Below, piece after piece: positions 45,107-54,262 of a stretch of DNA of 64,000 bases (position 1 is the stretch's first letter; every line of letters begins with the position of its first letter). The notes below the pieces were generated by a model. That model saw nothing but the letters and a program-made list of their open reading frames with translations, was not told where the DNA came from and did not search any database. Source of the stretch: Mycobacterium ostraviense (lineage in GTDB: Bacteria; Actinomycetota; Actinomycetes; Mycobacteriales; Mycobacteriaceae); assembly GCF_002705925.1 (NCBI RefSeq), contig NZ_NKRE01000001.1, positions 5,854,303-5,918,302 on the forward strand. Direction: 5' to 3'. The position numbers and the translations under genes were made by a program.

Positions 45107-46474
45107 ATGGTGAGCATTGAGGTGAACTGGACTCCGCTGCCGGTGCCGTGGGCGGTCCAGACCGCCGACCGGATTCCCAAGCAGCGCTACTACGACCCCG
45201 AGTTCTACGCGCTGGAAACTGAACTGTTGTGGCCGCGCGTCTGGCAGATGGCCTGCCGGCTCGAGGAGATCCCCAAGCCGGGCGACTACGTGGAGTACCA
45301 GATCCTGGACGAGTCGATCATCGTGGTGCGGGTAGCCGGTGACGACGTGCGGGCCTACCACAACGCGTGCCGGCATCGTGGGGTAAAGCTGGTGGAAGGC
45401 AACGGATCTCGGCGCACCTTCGTCTGCCCCTTCCACGGCTGGTGCTGGGGCATCGACGGGCGCAACACCTATGTCGCGCGGCCGGAGGTGTTCGACGAGC
45501 ACAACCTGTGCCCGCAGGATCTTCAGCTCGTGTCGGTGCGGTGCGAACTGTGGGGCGGGTGCGCGTGGATCAACCTCGACGACGCCGCGCCCGCGTTGCG
45601 TGCCTGCCTGGAGCCGTTCGCCTCGATCTACGACGCCTGGGAGGTCGAATCGCTGCGCACCGAGTGGTGGCAGTCGTGCCGATTGCCGGTGAACTGGAAG
45701 CTGGCCACGGCGGCGTTCATGGAGGGCTATCACGTGCCGCAGACCCACCCGCAGCTGTTGCCGTGGGCGCACGGTGCGGCCGCGCCGGGCACCCACCCGG
45801 TCATCCAGAGCAGCCTGTATTTCATGCGGACGCTCGGCGCCGGCATGGGTGGCATGACGCACGCCAACGACATTCGCATCGCCGAAGGCCTGCAGCACAT
45901 CGAGTTGCCGGACGATCCCGCCGAGGCGATGACCGCCTGGCGCGGCAGGCTCAACGACGCCGTCGTCGCCTGGCATCGGGCCCGGGGATGCGATGTTCCC
46001 GATCTCAATGAGTTGGCGCGGCGCGGCATCGTCGACGCGATCGGGTTTGGCTTCCCGCATTACTTCCTGTTGCCGCAATACAGCAGCGCTTCCTCGTACC
46101 GGATTCGTCCGCTGGGGCCGGAGGAGACGTTGTTCGAGATCTGGTCGCTCACCCGGATTCCACCGGATCAGGTCACCAAGCCCGCCCCGCCGGAACCCAA
46201 GGCGCCCGACGACCCGGCCTGGCCGCCGATTCCCGCGCAGGACTTCTCCAATCTGCCACGGCAGCAAAAAGGACTGCACTCCAAGGGCTTTGAATACATG
46301 CGATTGTCGAACCAGATCGAAGGGCTGATCTCGAACTTCGAGCGGGTCATCGACGGGTTCCTGGCCGGGCTGCCCTACGACACGCTGGTGCCCGCGATCC
46401 AGCAGACCAACACCACCATCGACGTGCCGATCGCCGACCTGGGATTCACTCCGGGCGTTTCGGCGGCACAGTGA
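45107..46474 (+). CDS. Rieske-type ring-hydroxylating oxygenase, alpha subunit
   Basis: 455 residues. N-terminal Rieske domain with CRHRG and CPFHGWCW (CxH-17-CxxH 2Fe-2S ligands, ~89-111). The C-terminal catalytic domain has EGYHVPQTHPQLLPW, with the two His ligands of the mononuclear iron (the third ligand is usually an Asp further on). No beta subunit or dedicated ferredoxin follows, so it is probably a monooxygenase-type alpha-only enzyme (KshA-like organisation) using a general reductase. Its stop overlaps the next gene by 4 bp. Confidence 0.92.
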   Translation: MVSIEVNWTPLPVPWAVQTADRIPKQRYYDPEFYALETELLWPRVWQMACRLEEIPKPGDYVEYQILDESIIVVRVAGDDVRAYHNACRHRGVKLVEGNGSRRTFVCPFHGWCWGIDGRNTYVARPEVFDEHNLCPQDLQLVSVRCELWGGCAWINLDDAAPALRACLEPFASIYDAWEVESLRTEWWQSCRLPVNWKLATAAFMEGYHVPQTHPQLLPWAHGAAAPGTHPVIQSSLYFMRTLGAGMGGMTHANDIRIAEGLQHIELPDDPAEAMTAWRGRLNDAVVAWHRARGCDVPDLNELARRGIVDAIGFGFPHYFLLPQYSSASSYRIRPLGPEETLFEIWSLTRIPPDQVTKPAPPEPKAPDDPAWPPIPAQDFSNLPRQQKGLHSKGFEYMRLSNQIEGLISNFERVIDGFLAGLPYDTLVPAIQQTNTTIDVPIADLGFTPGVSAAQ

Positions 46475-48141
46475 GCACCCGGTGGGACCGATCGGTCGAC
46501 CTGCTCATCGTGGGCAGCGGCGGGGGCGGCATGGTGGCGGGGCTGGCCGCACTCGACCGTGGGCTCGAGCCGCTCATCGTCGAAAAGCAAACCCTGGTCG
46601 GCGGTTCCACGGGGCTCTCCGGCGGCATCGTCTGGCTGCCCAACAACCCGTTGATGCGGGCCGAGGGCATCGCCGACACCTACGAAGACGGGCTTGCCTA
46701 CCTGGCCGACGTGGTCGGCGACGTCGGCCCGGCGTCTTCGGCTGCCCGCCGGGAAATGTTCCTGTCCGCGGGCTACGAGATGATCGATTTCCTTGTTCGC
46801 AAAGGGGTTCGGCTGATCCGGTGTGCCGGCTGGAGCGACTACTACCCGAATCACCACGGCGGCAACGCCGCCGGCCGTGCCGTCGAGGGAATCCCTTTCG
46901 ACGCCGCTGCCCTGGGGGTCTGGAGCCACCGGCTGCAGCCGCCGCTGGCCAAGAACTACGGCTACGTGGTGCTGACCAACGAGTTGCGCTCGGTGCAGTA
47001 CTTCAACCGGTCGCCACGCGCCTTCGCGGTAGCAGCCCGGGTATTTCTGCGCAGCCGCGCCGCGCGGGTCCGCGGCCGCCACATCCTCACCAACGGGGCA
47101 TCATTGATCGGCCAGCTGCTCAAGGCGCTTATCGACCTCAGCGACGGCCGGCCGCCGCTGTGGACCAACGCCGCCATGGACGACCTCGTCGTCGACGACG
47201 GCCGGGTGGTCGGGGCACGCGTCACCCACGACGGCGTTGCGATGAGTATCGAGGCGCGCAAGGGAGTCCTGCTGGCCGCCGGTGGCTTTGGCCACAACGC
47301 CGAGATGCGACGGCAATACAGCGGCGATCAGCCCAACGACGGTAAGTGGTCGATCGCCAATGCCGGCGACACCGGGGAGGCGCTGCTGGCGGCCATGCGG
47401 CTGGGCGCGAAAACCGACCTGCTCGACGAAGCGTGGTGGCTCCCTTCGGTATTCATTCCCAATGGCGGCGCAGCGGCGGCGTCACTGGGGTCCGGACGGC
47501 AACGGCCGGGCGCCATCTACGTCGACTCGACCGGCCGCCGATTCTGCAACGAGTCGAACTCCTACGTCGAAGTCGGCAAGGCGATGTACGCCGCCAAGGC
47601 GGTGCCGTGCTGGATGATCTTCGACCACGGCTACGTCCGCCGATACGTCACGGGCGCCAATCCCCTCAAGCGGCGGTTGCCGCCCGAGTTCATCGACAGC
47701 GGCGCCGTCAAGCGCGGTGACACCGTCGGCGACCTGGCCCACCGGATCGGGGTGCCCGTCGACGCGCTGACGCGAACGATCCAGCGGTTCAACCACTTTG
47801 CGGCCCAGGGGCTTGATCCCGACTTCGGGCGCGGTCAGTCGGCGTACAACATCTGCCTGGGCGACCCGGGCTACCGGCCCAACGCCGCCCTAGGCCCGCT
47901 GCGCCGGGGGCCCTACTACGCAACCAGGGTATTTCCGGCCGATGTCGGGACTTGCGGCGGTGTGCTCACCAACGAGCACGCCCAGGTTCTCGACGAGGAT
48001 GGCCGGGTGATCGAGGGCCTCTACGCCACCGGCAATACCACCGCGACGGTGATGGGACGCACGTATCCAGGAGCCGGCGCGAGCATCGCCAACTCGATGG
48101 TGTTCGGCTACGTCGCCGCCCGGCACGCTGGCCGAGCGTGA
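46471..48141 (+). CDS. FAD-binding dehydrogenase, 3-ketosteroid-delta1-dehydrogenase-like
   Basis: 556 residues of the fumarate-reductase/KstD flavoprotein superfamily. N-terminal dinucleotide fold VDLLIVGSGGGGMVAGLAAL with VEKQTLVGGSTGLSGG. The C-terminal end TYPGAGASIANSM keeps a Tyr and a Gly four residues on, the arrangement of active-site Tyr487/Gly491 in Rhodococcus KstD1. GTG start 46471 overlaps the oxygenase stop (GTGA). Oxygenase plus KstD-like dehydrogenase in tandem is what steroid ring-opening needs (KshA + KstD), so a steroid-like or other polycyclic keto-acid is the best guess. Other FAD-dependent 2-enoate reductases are possible. Confidence 0.88.
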   Translation: MSTRWDRSVDLLIVGSGGGGMVAGLAALDRGLEPLIVEKQTLVGGSTGLSGGIVWLPNNPLMRAEGIADTYEDGLAYLADVVGDVGPASSAARREMFLSAGYEMIDFLVRKGVRLIRCAGWSDYYPNHHGGNAAGRAVEGIPFDAAALGVWSHRLQPPLAKNYGYVVLTNELRSVQYFNRSPRAFAVAARVFLRSRAARVRGRHILTNGASLIGQLLKALIDLSDGRPPLWTNAAMDDLVVDDGRVVGARVTHDGVAMSIEARKGVLLAAGGFGHNAEMRRQYSGDQPNDGKWSIANAGDTGEALLAAMRLGAKTDLLDEAWWLPSVFIPNGGAAAASLGSGRQRPGAIYVDSTGRRFCNESNSYVEVGKAMYAAKAVPCWMIFDHGYVRRYVTGANPLKRRLPPEFIDSGAVKRGDTVGDLAHRIGVPVDALTRTIQRFNHFAAQGLDPDFGRGQSAYNICLGDPGYRPNAALGPLRRGPYYATRVFPADVGTCGGVLTNEHAQVLDEDGRVIEGLYATGNTTATVMGRTYPGAGASIANSMVFGYVAARHAGRA

Positions 48142-48179
48142 CGCTATCGTCACGCTCGGCTGCGAATGTGACTGCAGCG

Positions 48180-49022
48180 TCACGCGGGCGGCAGGTCGGA
48201 ATCGTCGACGAAATCGCGCGGCTTCAGGCCGGACTGCATCAGCTCGGCACGGCGGGCCTGAACATCGGAGGCCGCGCCGACCATGTTGGTCAGAATATGG
48301 CTGACCTGCAGGTGCACCCGCATACCCATCAGCTCCCAGGCTCGCTTGACGTTGTTCTTCACCGCCATCAGCGTGGTGAGCGGGATCTGGGCGATCTTGC
48401 GGGCCATCTCCTCGACGGTGGCTTCCAGGTCTTCGCGGGGCACGACCCGGTTGAGCAGGCCCCAGTCGAGGGCTTGCTGCGCCGACAATGTTGGCGCCAG
48501 CAGCAGCCAGTCCATGGTGCGGTGCCAATTCATCAGCAACCACGGCTCGATCATGGTGTGCCCGCCGGGCTCGCCAAGGCTTTGGGCGAGCGGCATCTGG
48601 AAGTACGCCTCCTCGGACGCGACACAGAAGTCGGTCAACAGGCCAAGATAGATGCCGCCGCCCATGCAGTAGCCGTGGATCTGGGAGATCGTCGGCTTGG
48701 GGAATTCCCACAGATACAGCGTGGGCCACAGGAATAGGTCGGCGGTGCCCTTGTACAGGTCCTCGAAGGTATTGCCGAAATCCGGGTATGGGTTTTCGTC
48801 CGGACCCCAGCGTGCCACATGGCCGCCGCAGAAGCCGTTGCCGTTGGCCTTGAGAATGACGACCTTGATCTCTTTATCGCGGTCGGCCTCGTGCAGGCAG
48901 TTGTCGACTTCGGTGACCAGGACCGCATTCTTGGTGTTGGCCTTGTCGACCCGATTCAGGATGATCCGCGCGATCGGTGGTTCGCGCTCGTAAATGATCG
49001 CTTCGAGGACGCGCCGTTGCAT
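48180..49022 (-). CDS. Enoyl-CoA hydratase/isomerase (crotonase) family protein
   Basis: 280 residues; paralogue of the crotonase at 42657 (shared IEPW-x-x-MNW-x-R, TTLMAVKNNVKRAWELMGMRVH and PKPTISQIHGYCMGGG blocks). First oxyanion strand ILKANGNGFCGGHV. The loop that normally reads GxxPGxGG is LGEPGGHTMIEP, and the usual catalytic Glu context is again replaced (YFQMPLAQ). On the opposite strand to the main operon and convergent with the KstD-like gene; 40 bp after an acyl-CoA dehydrogenase with which it is co-transcribed. Reaction unassigned. Confidence 0.88.
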   Translation of the reverse strand: MQRRVLEAIIYEREPPIARIILNRVDKANTKNAVLVTEVDNCLHEADRDKEIKVVILKANGNGFCGGHVARWGPDENPYPDFGNTFEDLYKGTADLFLWPTLYLWEFPKPTISQIHGYCMGGGIYLGLLTDFCVASEEAYFQMPLAQSLGEPGGHTMIEPWLLMNWHRTMDWLLLAPTLSAQQALDWGLLNRVVPREDLEATVEEMARKIAQIPLTTLMAVKNNVKRAWELMGMRVHLQVSHILTNMVGAASDVQARRAELMQSGLKPRDFVDDSDLPPA

Positions 49023-49062
49023 GCTGGTGACAGTACCCGACGCAGCTGTACCCGAGCGGCGC

Positions 49063-50226
49063 CTACAGCGACCGGCTGATGATCTCCTTCATGATTTCGC
49101 TTGTGCCGCCGTAGATCTTGGTCACTCGGGCCGCCGCGTACGCGCGCGCGATGGGGTATTCCATCATGTAGCCATAGCCGCCGAAGAACTGCAGGCACCG
49201 ATCGACGATGTCGACCGCCTTGTCCGCGGCGATCAGCTTGGCCATCGACGCCGTGGCCGGGTCGTTGCTACCGTCGATGTACTGCTGCACGCAGTGGTCG
49301 ACGGTGGTCTTGATCGACAGCGTCTCGGCCTTGAGCTGTGCCAACTCAAACCTGCTGTGCTGGAACTGGATCAACGGGCGCCCGAACGCCTCTCGCTGCC
49401 TGGTGTAGCGGATCGCCTCCAGCACCGCGCATTCGGCCAGACCGGCGCACTGCGAGGCGATGACCAGTCGCTCGCGGGCCAGCTGCTCCATCAGCTGGTA
49501 AAAGCCCAGCCCCTCGTTTTCGCCGAGCAAGTTCGCCACCGGTACCCGCATATCCGAGAAGAACAACTCCCGGGTGTCCTGGCCATGCTGGCCGATCTTT
49601 TCCAGCACCCGCCCACGTTCGAAACCGCGCAGCTGCTCGTCGGTTTCGGCAACGATCAGGGAAACCCCTGCCGCACCGGCCGCCGGATCCGTCTTGGTGA
49701 CGATGATCAGCAGATCACAGTGAGTTCCGTTGGAAATGAAGGTCTTCGAACCGTTGATCACATAGTGTGAGCCGTCGCGGACGGCTGTGGTGCGGATCCC
49801 CTGCAGGTCGGAACCGGCACCGGGTTCGGTCATCGCGATCGCCAGCACGGCGTCGCCGCTGATAACTCTGGGCAGCCAGCGTTGCTTCTGTTCCTCGTTG
49901 CCGTAGGCGTTGAGATAGTGCGCCGCGATCGGTGAGTGCACTGCCCACCCCGAGGAGGTGTCGTGCGCCAGTGCCTGCTCTTCGGCGAAGACGGCGGAAT
50001 ACCCGAAATCGCCACCGGCGCCGCCGAACCGTTCGGGCAGGTCCAGCCCGAGCAATCCCGCGTCGCCCAGCTTGTTCCAATACTCACGATCGACCTGATG
50101 GTCGCGGGCCCAGCGTTCTTGGTTGGGAGTGGACTCCTTGAGCAGGAACTCGGCAGCGTACTTGCGCAGCTCGCGATGTTGATCGGTTTCCCAACTAGCC
50201 CGGTAGGCCGGGAAAAGCTCGGACAT
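49063..50226 (-). CDS. Acyl-CoA dehydrogenase
   Basis: 387 residues, FAD-dependent alpha,beta-dehydrogenation of an acyl-CoA. Signatures AIAMTEPGAGSDLQGIRT (family signature 1, ~128-145) and QFFGGYGYMMEYPIAR (signature 2). The C-terminal loop reads IYGGTSEIMKEIISRSL; the YGGT position, Glu in medium-chain enzymes, is Gly as in the isovaleryl/long-chain type groups where the base lies elsewhere. ATG 50226 has AGGGGG upstream; the frame extends to 50361 without support. In operon with the second crotonase. Confidence 0.92.
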   Translation of the reverse strand: MSELFPAYRASWETDQHRELRKYAAEFLLKESTPNQERWARDHQVDREYWNKLGDAGLLGLDLPERFGGAGGDFGYSAVFAEEQALAHDTSSGWAVHSPIAAHYLNAYGNEEQKQRWLPRVISGDAVLAIAMTEPGAGSDLQGIRTTAVRDGSHYVINGSKTFISNGTHCDLLIIVTKTDPAAGAAGVSLIVAETDEQLRGFERGRVLEKIGQHGQDTRELFFSDMRVPVANLLGENEGLGFYQLMEQLARERLVIASQCAGLAECAVLEAIRYTRQREAFGRPLIQFQHSRFELAQLKAETLSIKTTVDHCVQQYIDGSNDPATASMAKLIAADKAVDIVDRCLQFFGGYGYMMEYPIARAYAAARVTKIYGGTSEIMKEIISRSL

Positions 50227-50420
50227 GGCTGCCCCCTGATGTTGCTCCGCGCAATATCGGTTCAGGTTCGCATAGTTTTCGATCGTTGGCGGTGGATTCG
50301 GCAAAAAGCCCCGGCATGCTCCCGGGCGCCGCCACACCTGGCATCGGGAATTGTGATGCACGTGCCGAAGTCACTGCGAACACAGGTGCTTCGCAGTTCC
50401 GGCCGCGGGGCGGCGGACGG

Positions 50421-50966
50421 CTAGGAGCGCGCCAACAGCCAGGCCTGCCCTTGGCCTTCCCCAGCGGCAATCACGTCCAGTCCGGCAAACGCCGCCCGGA
50501 GCTGGCCGCGCCCGGCGCGGAACGGTCGCGCGGCCGCACCGACCTCGCTGAGCACGGCGATGGCCAGCAACCCGCCCGGTGCCAATCGCTGGATCATCGG
50601 CTGGTCCAGGCGGCGATCCAGGAACTTATGGCAGACGATCAGGTCGACGGGTGGCCCGGGCGGTAAACCCGCGTCGAGATCGACAACGTCGAATCGACAG
50701 CGATCGGCGACCCCGCAACGCGCGGCCAAATCCCGTGCCTGGCCTATCGCCACCGTAGAGATATCCAATCCCCATACGTCCAAGCCGCGGCGGGCCAACC
50801 AGACAGCGACCAGTCCCTGACCGCAGGCCAGGTCGAGAGCCTTTCCCGCGGTTGGGAATACGTCCGCGTGAGATCCGAAGGCGCTGGGCGGCCCGACAGC
50901 GCCGACTTCCGGCGGTCCCTGGCTGCTGTACCGCTCGTCCCAGCTGCGGCGATCCTGCTCGGCCAC
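50421..50966 (-). CDS. Class I SAM-dependent methyltransferase
   Basis: 181 residues. Begins WDERYSSQG, then motif I LDLACGQGLVAVWLARRG, DISTVAIGQARDLA, VVDLDAGLPPG, and DLIVCHKFLDRR, the order expected for a small Rossmann-fold methyltransferase of the TehB/thiopurine-like group. Substrate unknown. GTG start at 50966. 195 bp separate it from the acyl-CoA dehydrogenase, so co-transcription is uncertain. Confidence 0.85.
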   Translation of the reverse strand: MAEQDRRSWDERYSSQGPPEVGAVGPPSAFGSHADVFPTAGKALDLACGQGLVAVWLARRGLDVWGLDISTVAIGQARDLAARCGVADRCRFDVVDLDAGLPPGPPVDLIVCHKFLDRRLDQPMIQRLAPGGLLAIAVLSEVGAAARPFRAGRGQLRAAFAGLDVIAAGEGQGQAWLLARS

Positions 50967-51088
50967 AACCTGTTACACCGGACCGGTGCGCAGATACCCT
51001 GGTGCACCGGCCGAGCCTGCTCGCCCGTCCGTCGGTTCTGACCGTCGGCAGCACACCAAGCGTACGATTCCGGACTCTCCCGCGGAAG

Positions 51089-51718
51089 TCACTGTGCCCC
51101 AGAGTTTTCCAGATAGGCAACGATAGCATTGGTCAACCCGCGGCGCGCCTGATCGAGGTCGGAGTAGGTACCCAGCTGCCTTTCGGAGGTGATACCACGC
51201 ATCGCTCCCGGGATGAACGCGGCGACCTCGCGTACCCGGTCGGGATCGACATCCATATCAGCGAATGCTTTCTGGCAGGCCGCAGACCAGCTCTGCTGCC
51301 ACGACGCCAGCTCGGCAGCGGTTCGGGGAAAGTGCCGCTCGAGTTCGGCGCGGTTGTTGGGCAGTGCCCGGCGAAGCGTCTCGATCGCACGGGAATCGGT
51401 CGAGGTCAGCCCGTCGTACAAGGTGTTGATGATGACCGAGACCCGCTCGTGAAGCGGACCGCCGGAGACGGCATTCGACGGCAATTCGCCACGCCGCTGC
51501 GCCGTGCGGTGCAAAACCGCGGCCCACAACCCGTCGATATCGCCGAACTGGTACTTCACCGCGCCCCAGGTGGCGCCGCTGTCCTTGGCGATGCGATTGG
51601 CCGACGCGGCCCCGGGTTCGCCGGTGGCCAGCGACCGTATCGCAGCCTCGAGCATGCATTCGCGCGTCGCAAGGCCGCGCTTGTTGGCACGCCGCCCCGC
51701 TACGCCCGCCTCAGCCAT
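51089..51718 (-). CDS. TetR-family transcriptional regulator
   Basis: 209 residues. The helix-turn-helix lies at ~14-60 (RECMLEAAIRSLATG, then IAKDSGATWGAVKYQFGDIDGLW as the recognition helix). The C-terminal helical domain differs from the other TetR in the window. It lies between the methyltransferase and a divergent small-membrane-protein gene. No palindrome was obvious in the 400 bp upstream. A candidate regulator for the catabolic island, by proximity only. Confidence 0.88.
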   Translation of the reverse strand: MAEAGVAGRRANKRGLATRECMLEAAIRSLATGEPGAASANRIAKDSGATWGAVKYQFGDIDGLWAAVLHRTAQRRGELPSNAVSGGPLHERVSVIINTLYDGLTSTDSRAIETLRRALPNNRAELERHFPRTAAELASWQQSWSAACQKAFADMDVDPDRVREVAAFIPGAMRGITSERQLGTYSDLDQARRGLTNAIVAYLENSGAQ

Positions 51719-52118
51719 TCATGCGATGTTAGCGGCAGCGCTCATCGCGCGGCTAGCACCGCGCGTCAGCGATTTCTGCCCTCCTCGACAGAGGCTGCGG
51801 CAATCCCGGCTTCAGCGCCGCGGTAATTCAAACCCATTGCCGGCAGCGTGATTTGGGCTTTCGGCGGCTGCCGAGCTTGCAGGCTGCCGGGAATTGGGCT
51901 GCGCACCGGGATTCGCGACATCCGTCGTCAACGGCAGAGGCCCGGATTACCGGCCACCACCCGACACGAGTGAACCGATCCCTCAGCGCCTATAGTCCTG
52001 CTCGGATCGCGTAAACGGCTCTCGACCAGTCAACAGTGCCACGGTTGCCGCACCTCTTCTGGCCCGGCAATCCGCAGCCGGCCGACGGTGGCGGTCTGGG
52101 CCCGGAGGAGGAATACAG
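51719..52118. other. Intergenic region between the TetR gene and a membrane-protein gene
   Basis: 400 bp with no supported coding sequence. Should hold promoters for two divergent genes. The downstream end contains a strong GGAGGAGG that belongs to the gene at 52119. No repeats or RNA gene recognised. Confidence 0.5.
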
Positions 52119-52625
52119 GTGTCGGGTCTACGAGAGCTCGCATTGGGCAGTGCGCCCGTCTTCGGTGGTGTCATGTTGGCCGTTGCGGCTGGGCAATTCA
52201 AGGGCACCGACTTTCGCGGCCAGCTCAAGCAGGACATGGACCTGCTCGATCGGCTTCCCGCCGACGCCCCGCAACGCGCCGATCTGGAACGCACGATCAA
52301 CGAACGCATCGGTGACCTGGTGGACGCCGCCGACCGAAGTCGCGCGCTGCGCAAAGCCGCAATGTCCTACCAGGGCAACTGGCGCGACATCGTGCTGTTG
52401 CTGTGCGCGGTGCTGTTCACCGTCATCTGGTGGGAGGTCAACCACAGCCGCAGCAACTGGCTGCCGACGTTCATCCTGCTGATCGTGCTGTCGGTGGTGG
52501 CTGCCGGTTACGCGCTGCGCGGCGCGCTGCGCAGTGTCACCTCGCTGGCCCGCAAACGGCACGGCGGCCAGCGCCACGAACCGACTTCGGGTGAGCGCGG
52601 CAGCACCGAACCGCAACATCGGTAA
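52119..52625 (+). CDS. Conserved membrane protein, two C-terminal helices
   Basis: 168 residues. A soluble, charged N-terminal half (KQDMDLLDRLPADAPQRADLERTINERIGDL, given in parts: begins KQDMDLLDRL, continues ADLERTINERIGDL) with helical, possibly coiled-coil character, then two transmembrane segments (~90-107 and ~117-135) and a basic tail. GTG 52119 with GGAGGAGG 7 nt upstream. No function recognised. 72 bp before the P450 gene on the same strand. Confidence 0.75.
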   Translation: MSGLRELALGSAPVFGGVMLAVAAGQFKGTDFRGQLKQDMDLLDRLPADAPQRADLERTINERIGDLVDAADRSRALRKAAMSYQGNWRDIVLLLCAVLFTVIWWEVNHSRSNWLPTFILLIVLSVVAAGYALRGALRSVTSLARKRHGGQRHEPTSGERGSTEPQHR

Positions 52626-52697
52626 GTTACGTATTTTTGCAATATAAAGGGGCCGCAGGCATTGCCCCGCTCCCGGCGGCGGTGCCACGCTATCTGC

Positions 52698-53909
52698 ATG
52701 ACAGAAACCGAGGGGTATGTCGATCAGGCGGTGACCGGCATCGCCGAGCCACAACCCATGTACAAGGCGCTGCGGGAGTCGACCCCGGTGTTCCGGGCGC
52801 CGCAGGCGGTGGTTCTAAGCCGGCTTGCCGACATCGAGATGGCGCTCAAACGCACCGATCTGTTCTCCTCCAACATGGATGCCGTCGATCTCGGTAACCT
52901 GCGGCCGCTGATCCCGCTGCAAATCGACCCGCCCGAACACGCCAAGTACCGCCGTATCCTCGATCCGCTGTTCACTCCGCGGGAGATGGCTCGGCGCGAA
53001 CCCCACGTCACCGCGCTGGTGAACGAGATGATCGACCGGTTCGCCGGCCGCGGTGAATGCGACTTCCATGCCGAGTTCGCGGTGCCGCTGCCGTGCACCG
53101 TCTTCCTGCAGCTGCTGGGCCTTCCCCTGGAAGACCTCGACAAATTCCTGGAGTGGAAGGACGGCGTCATCCGTCCCGCGGGTTCCACCGGCTACGACGA
53201 CCGCCACGAGGCCTCGGCAGCAGTAGCACAACAGATCTACGACTACTTCGACCGGGCTATCGACGACCACATCGCCAACCCGCGCGACGACGTGCTGTCG
53301 GCGATGATCGCGGCCAACGTCAAAGGGCTAGAAGGGCTAGAAGGGCTAAAAGGCGAGTTAGCCGGCCAACCGCTATCCCGCGAGGAGCTGCTCGACATCT
53401 GCTTCCTGTTCCTGATCGCGGGCCTGGACACGGTCACCGACTCGCTCGACTGCTTCTTCGTCTACCTGGCGCGACACCCCGACCATCGTCGTCAACTCAT
53501 CGAGCAGCCCGACGTTCTGCCGCATGCGGTCGAGGAGCTGTTGCGCTGGGAGACGCCGGTGCCCGGCGTCGCCCGGGTGGCCATGCACGACGTCGAGGTG
53601 GGGGGATGTCCGATCCGCAAGGGTGAACGCGTCAGCCCGTTACTCGGCGCGGCCAACACCGACCCGGCGGAGTTCCCCGATCCGGAACGAGTGGATTTCA
53701 CCCGCAACCCGAACCGGCACCGCGCGTTCGGCGGCGGTCCGCATCGGTGCCTCGGTTCCCACCTGGCGCGCATGGAGCTGCGGGTGGCGTTGCGCGAATT
53801 CCACCGCCGCATCCCGGATTACGAAATCAAACCCGGCACCCAGCTGGTTTACACCGCCGCCCTGCGGTCGGTGGAATCGTTGCCCCTGACGTTCCCGGTC
53901 GCGCTATGA
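52698..53909 (+). CDS. Cytochrome P450
   Basis: 403 residues. I-helix LIAGLDTVTDSLD, ExxR in EELLRWETP, and haem loop FGGGPHRCLGSHLARME with the thiolate Cys351. Bacterial class I P450 with its own ferredoxin immediately downstream (ATGA overlap of stop and start). A short GLE/GLK tandem repeat sits in a surface loop at ~209-217. I cannot assign a CYP number. First gene of a six-gene same-strand cluster extending to 56379. Confidence 0.92.
   Translation: MTETEGYVDQAVTGIAEPQPMYKALRESTPVFRAPQAVVLSRLADIEMALKRTDLFSSNMDAVDLGNLRPLIPLQIDPPEHAKYRRILDPLFTPREMARREPHVTALVNEMIDRFAGRGECDFHAEFAVPLPCTVFLQLLGLPLEDLDKFLEWKDGVIRPAGSTGYDDRHEASAAVAQQIYDYFDRAIDDHIANPRDDVLSAMIAANVKGLEGLEGLKGELAGQPLSREELLDICFLFLIAGLDTVTDSLDCFFVYLARHPDHRRQLIEQPDVLPHAVEELLRWETPVPGVARVAMHDVEVGGCPIRKGERVSPLLGAANTDPAEFPDPERVDFTRNPNRHRAFGGGPHRCLGSHLARMELRVALREFHRRIPDYEIKPGTQLVYTAALRSVESLPLTFPVAL
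53323..53349 (+). repeat. In-frame 9-bp tandem repeat in the P450 gene
   Basis: Three copies of AAGGGCTAG (53323-53331, 53332-53340, 53341-53349; the last differs by one base), encoding a GLE-GLE-GLK run. In frame, so it only lengthens a loop; a likely length-variable site. Confidence 0.85.
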
Positions 53910-54100
53910 CGCACATCTCGGTCGACGCCGATCGCTGCGTCGGGCACGGACGCTGCTACACCCTGGCGCCGGATGTCTTCGACGCCGACGAGGTCGGACA
54001 CTCCGTCGTGCGGGTCGCGGACGTCTCGGGCGAGCTGGAGCGGCAGGCCGTGACGGGAGCGGAAAACTGCCCGGAGCAGGCGATCACCCTGTCCCGGTGA
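53906..54100 (+). CDS. [3Fe-4S] ferredoxin, partner of the P450
   Basis: 64 residues, same length and layout as the CYP143-linked ferredoxin: Cys11 and Cys17 in CVGHGRC, Cys55 in NCPEQA. The His in CxxHxxC replaces the fourth cluster Cys, as in P450-dedicated mycobacterial ferredoxins. ATG overlaps the P450 stop by 4 bp (ATGA), so the two proteins are made together. Confidence 0.92.
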   Translation: MTHISVDADRCVGHGRCYTLAPDVFDADEVGHSVVRVADVSGELERQAVTGAENCPEQAITLSR

Positions 54101-54262
54101 GCAGCCGGCCAGATCGCTTGCCGCACAACGCCCTCACGGCCCGACGCCCGCGACACCTGAGGATGCCGGTGACCGACGCGTGAGCACCGGAGGCGGGATA
54201 TCACCGACGCTGGCGCTGGACTCGTCGTACGCTGACGCAAACCACAGAAGGGACACCTGCAC

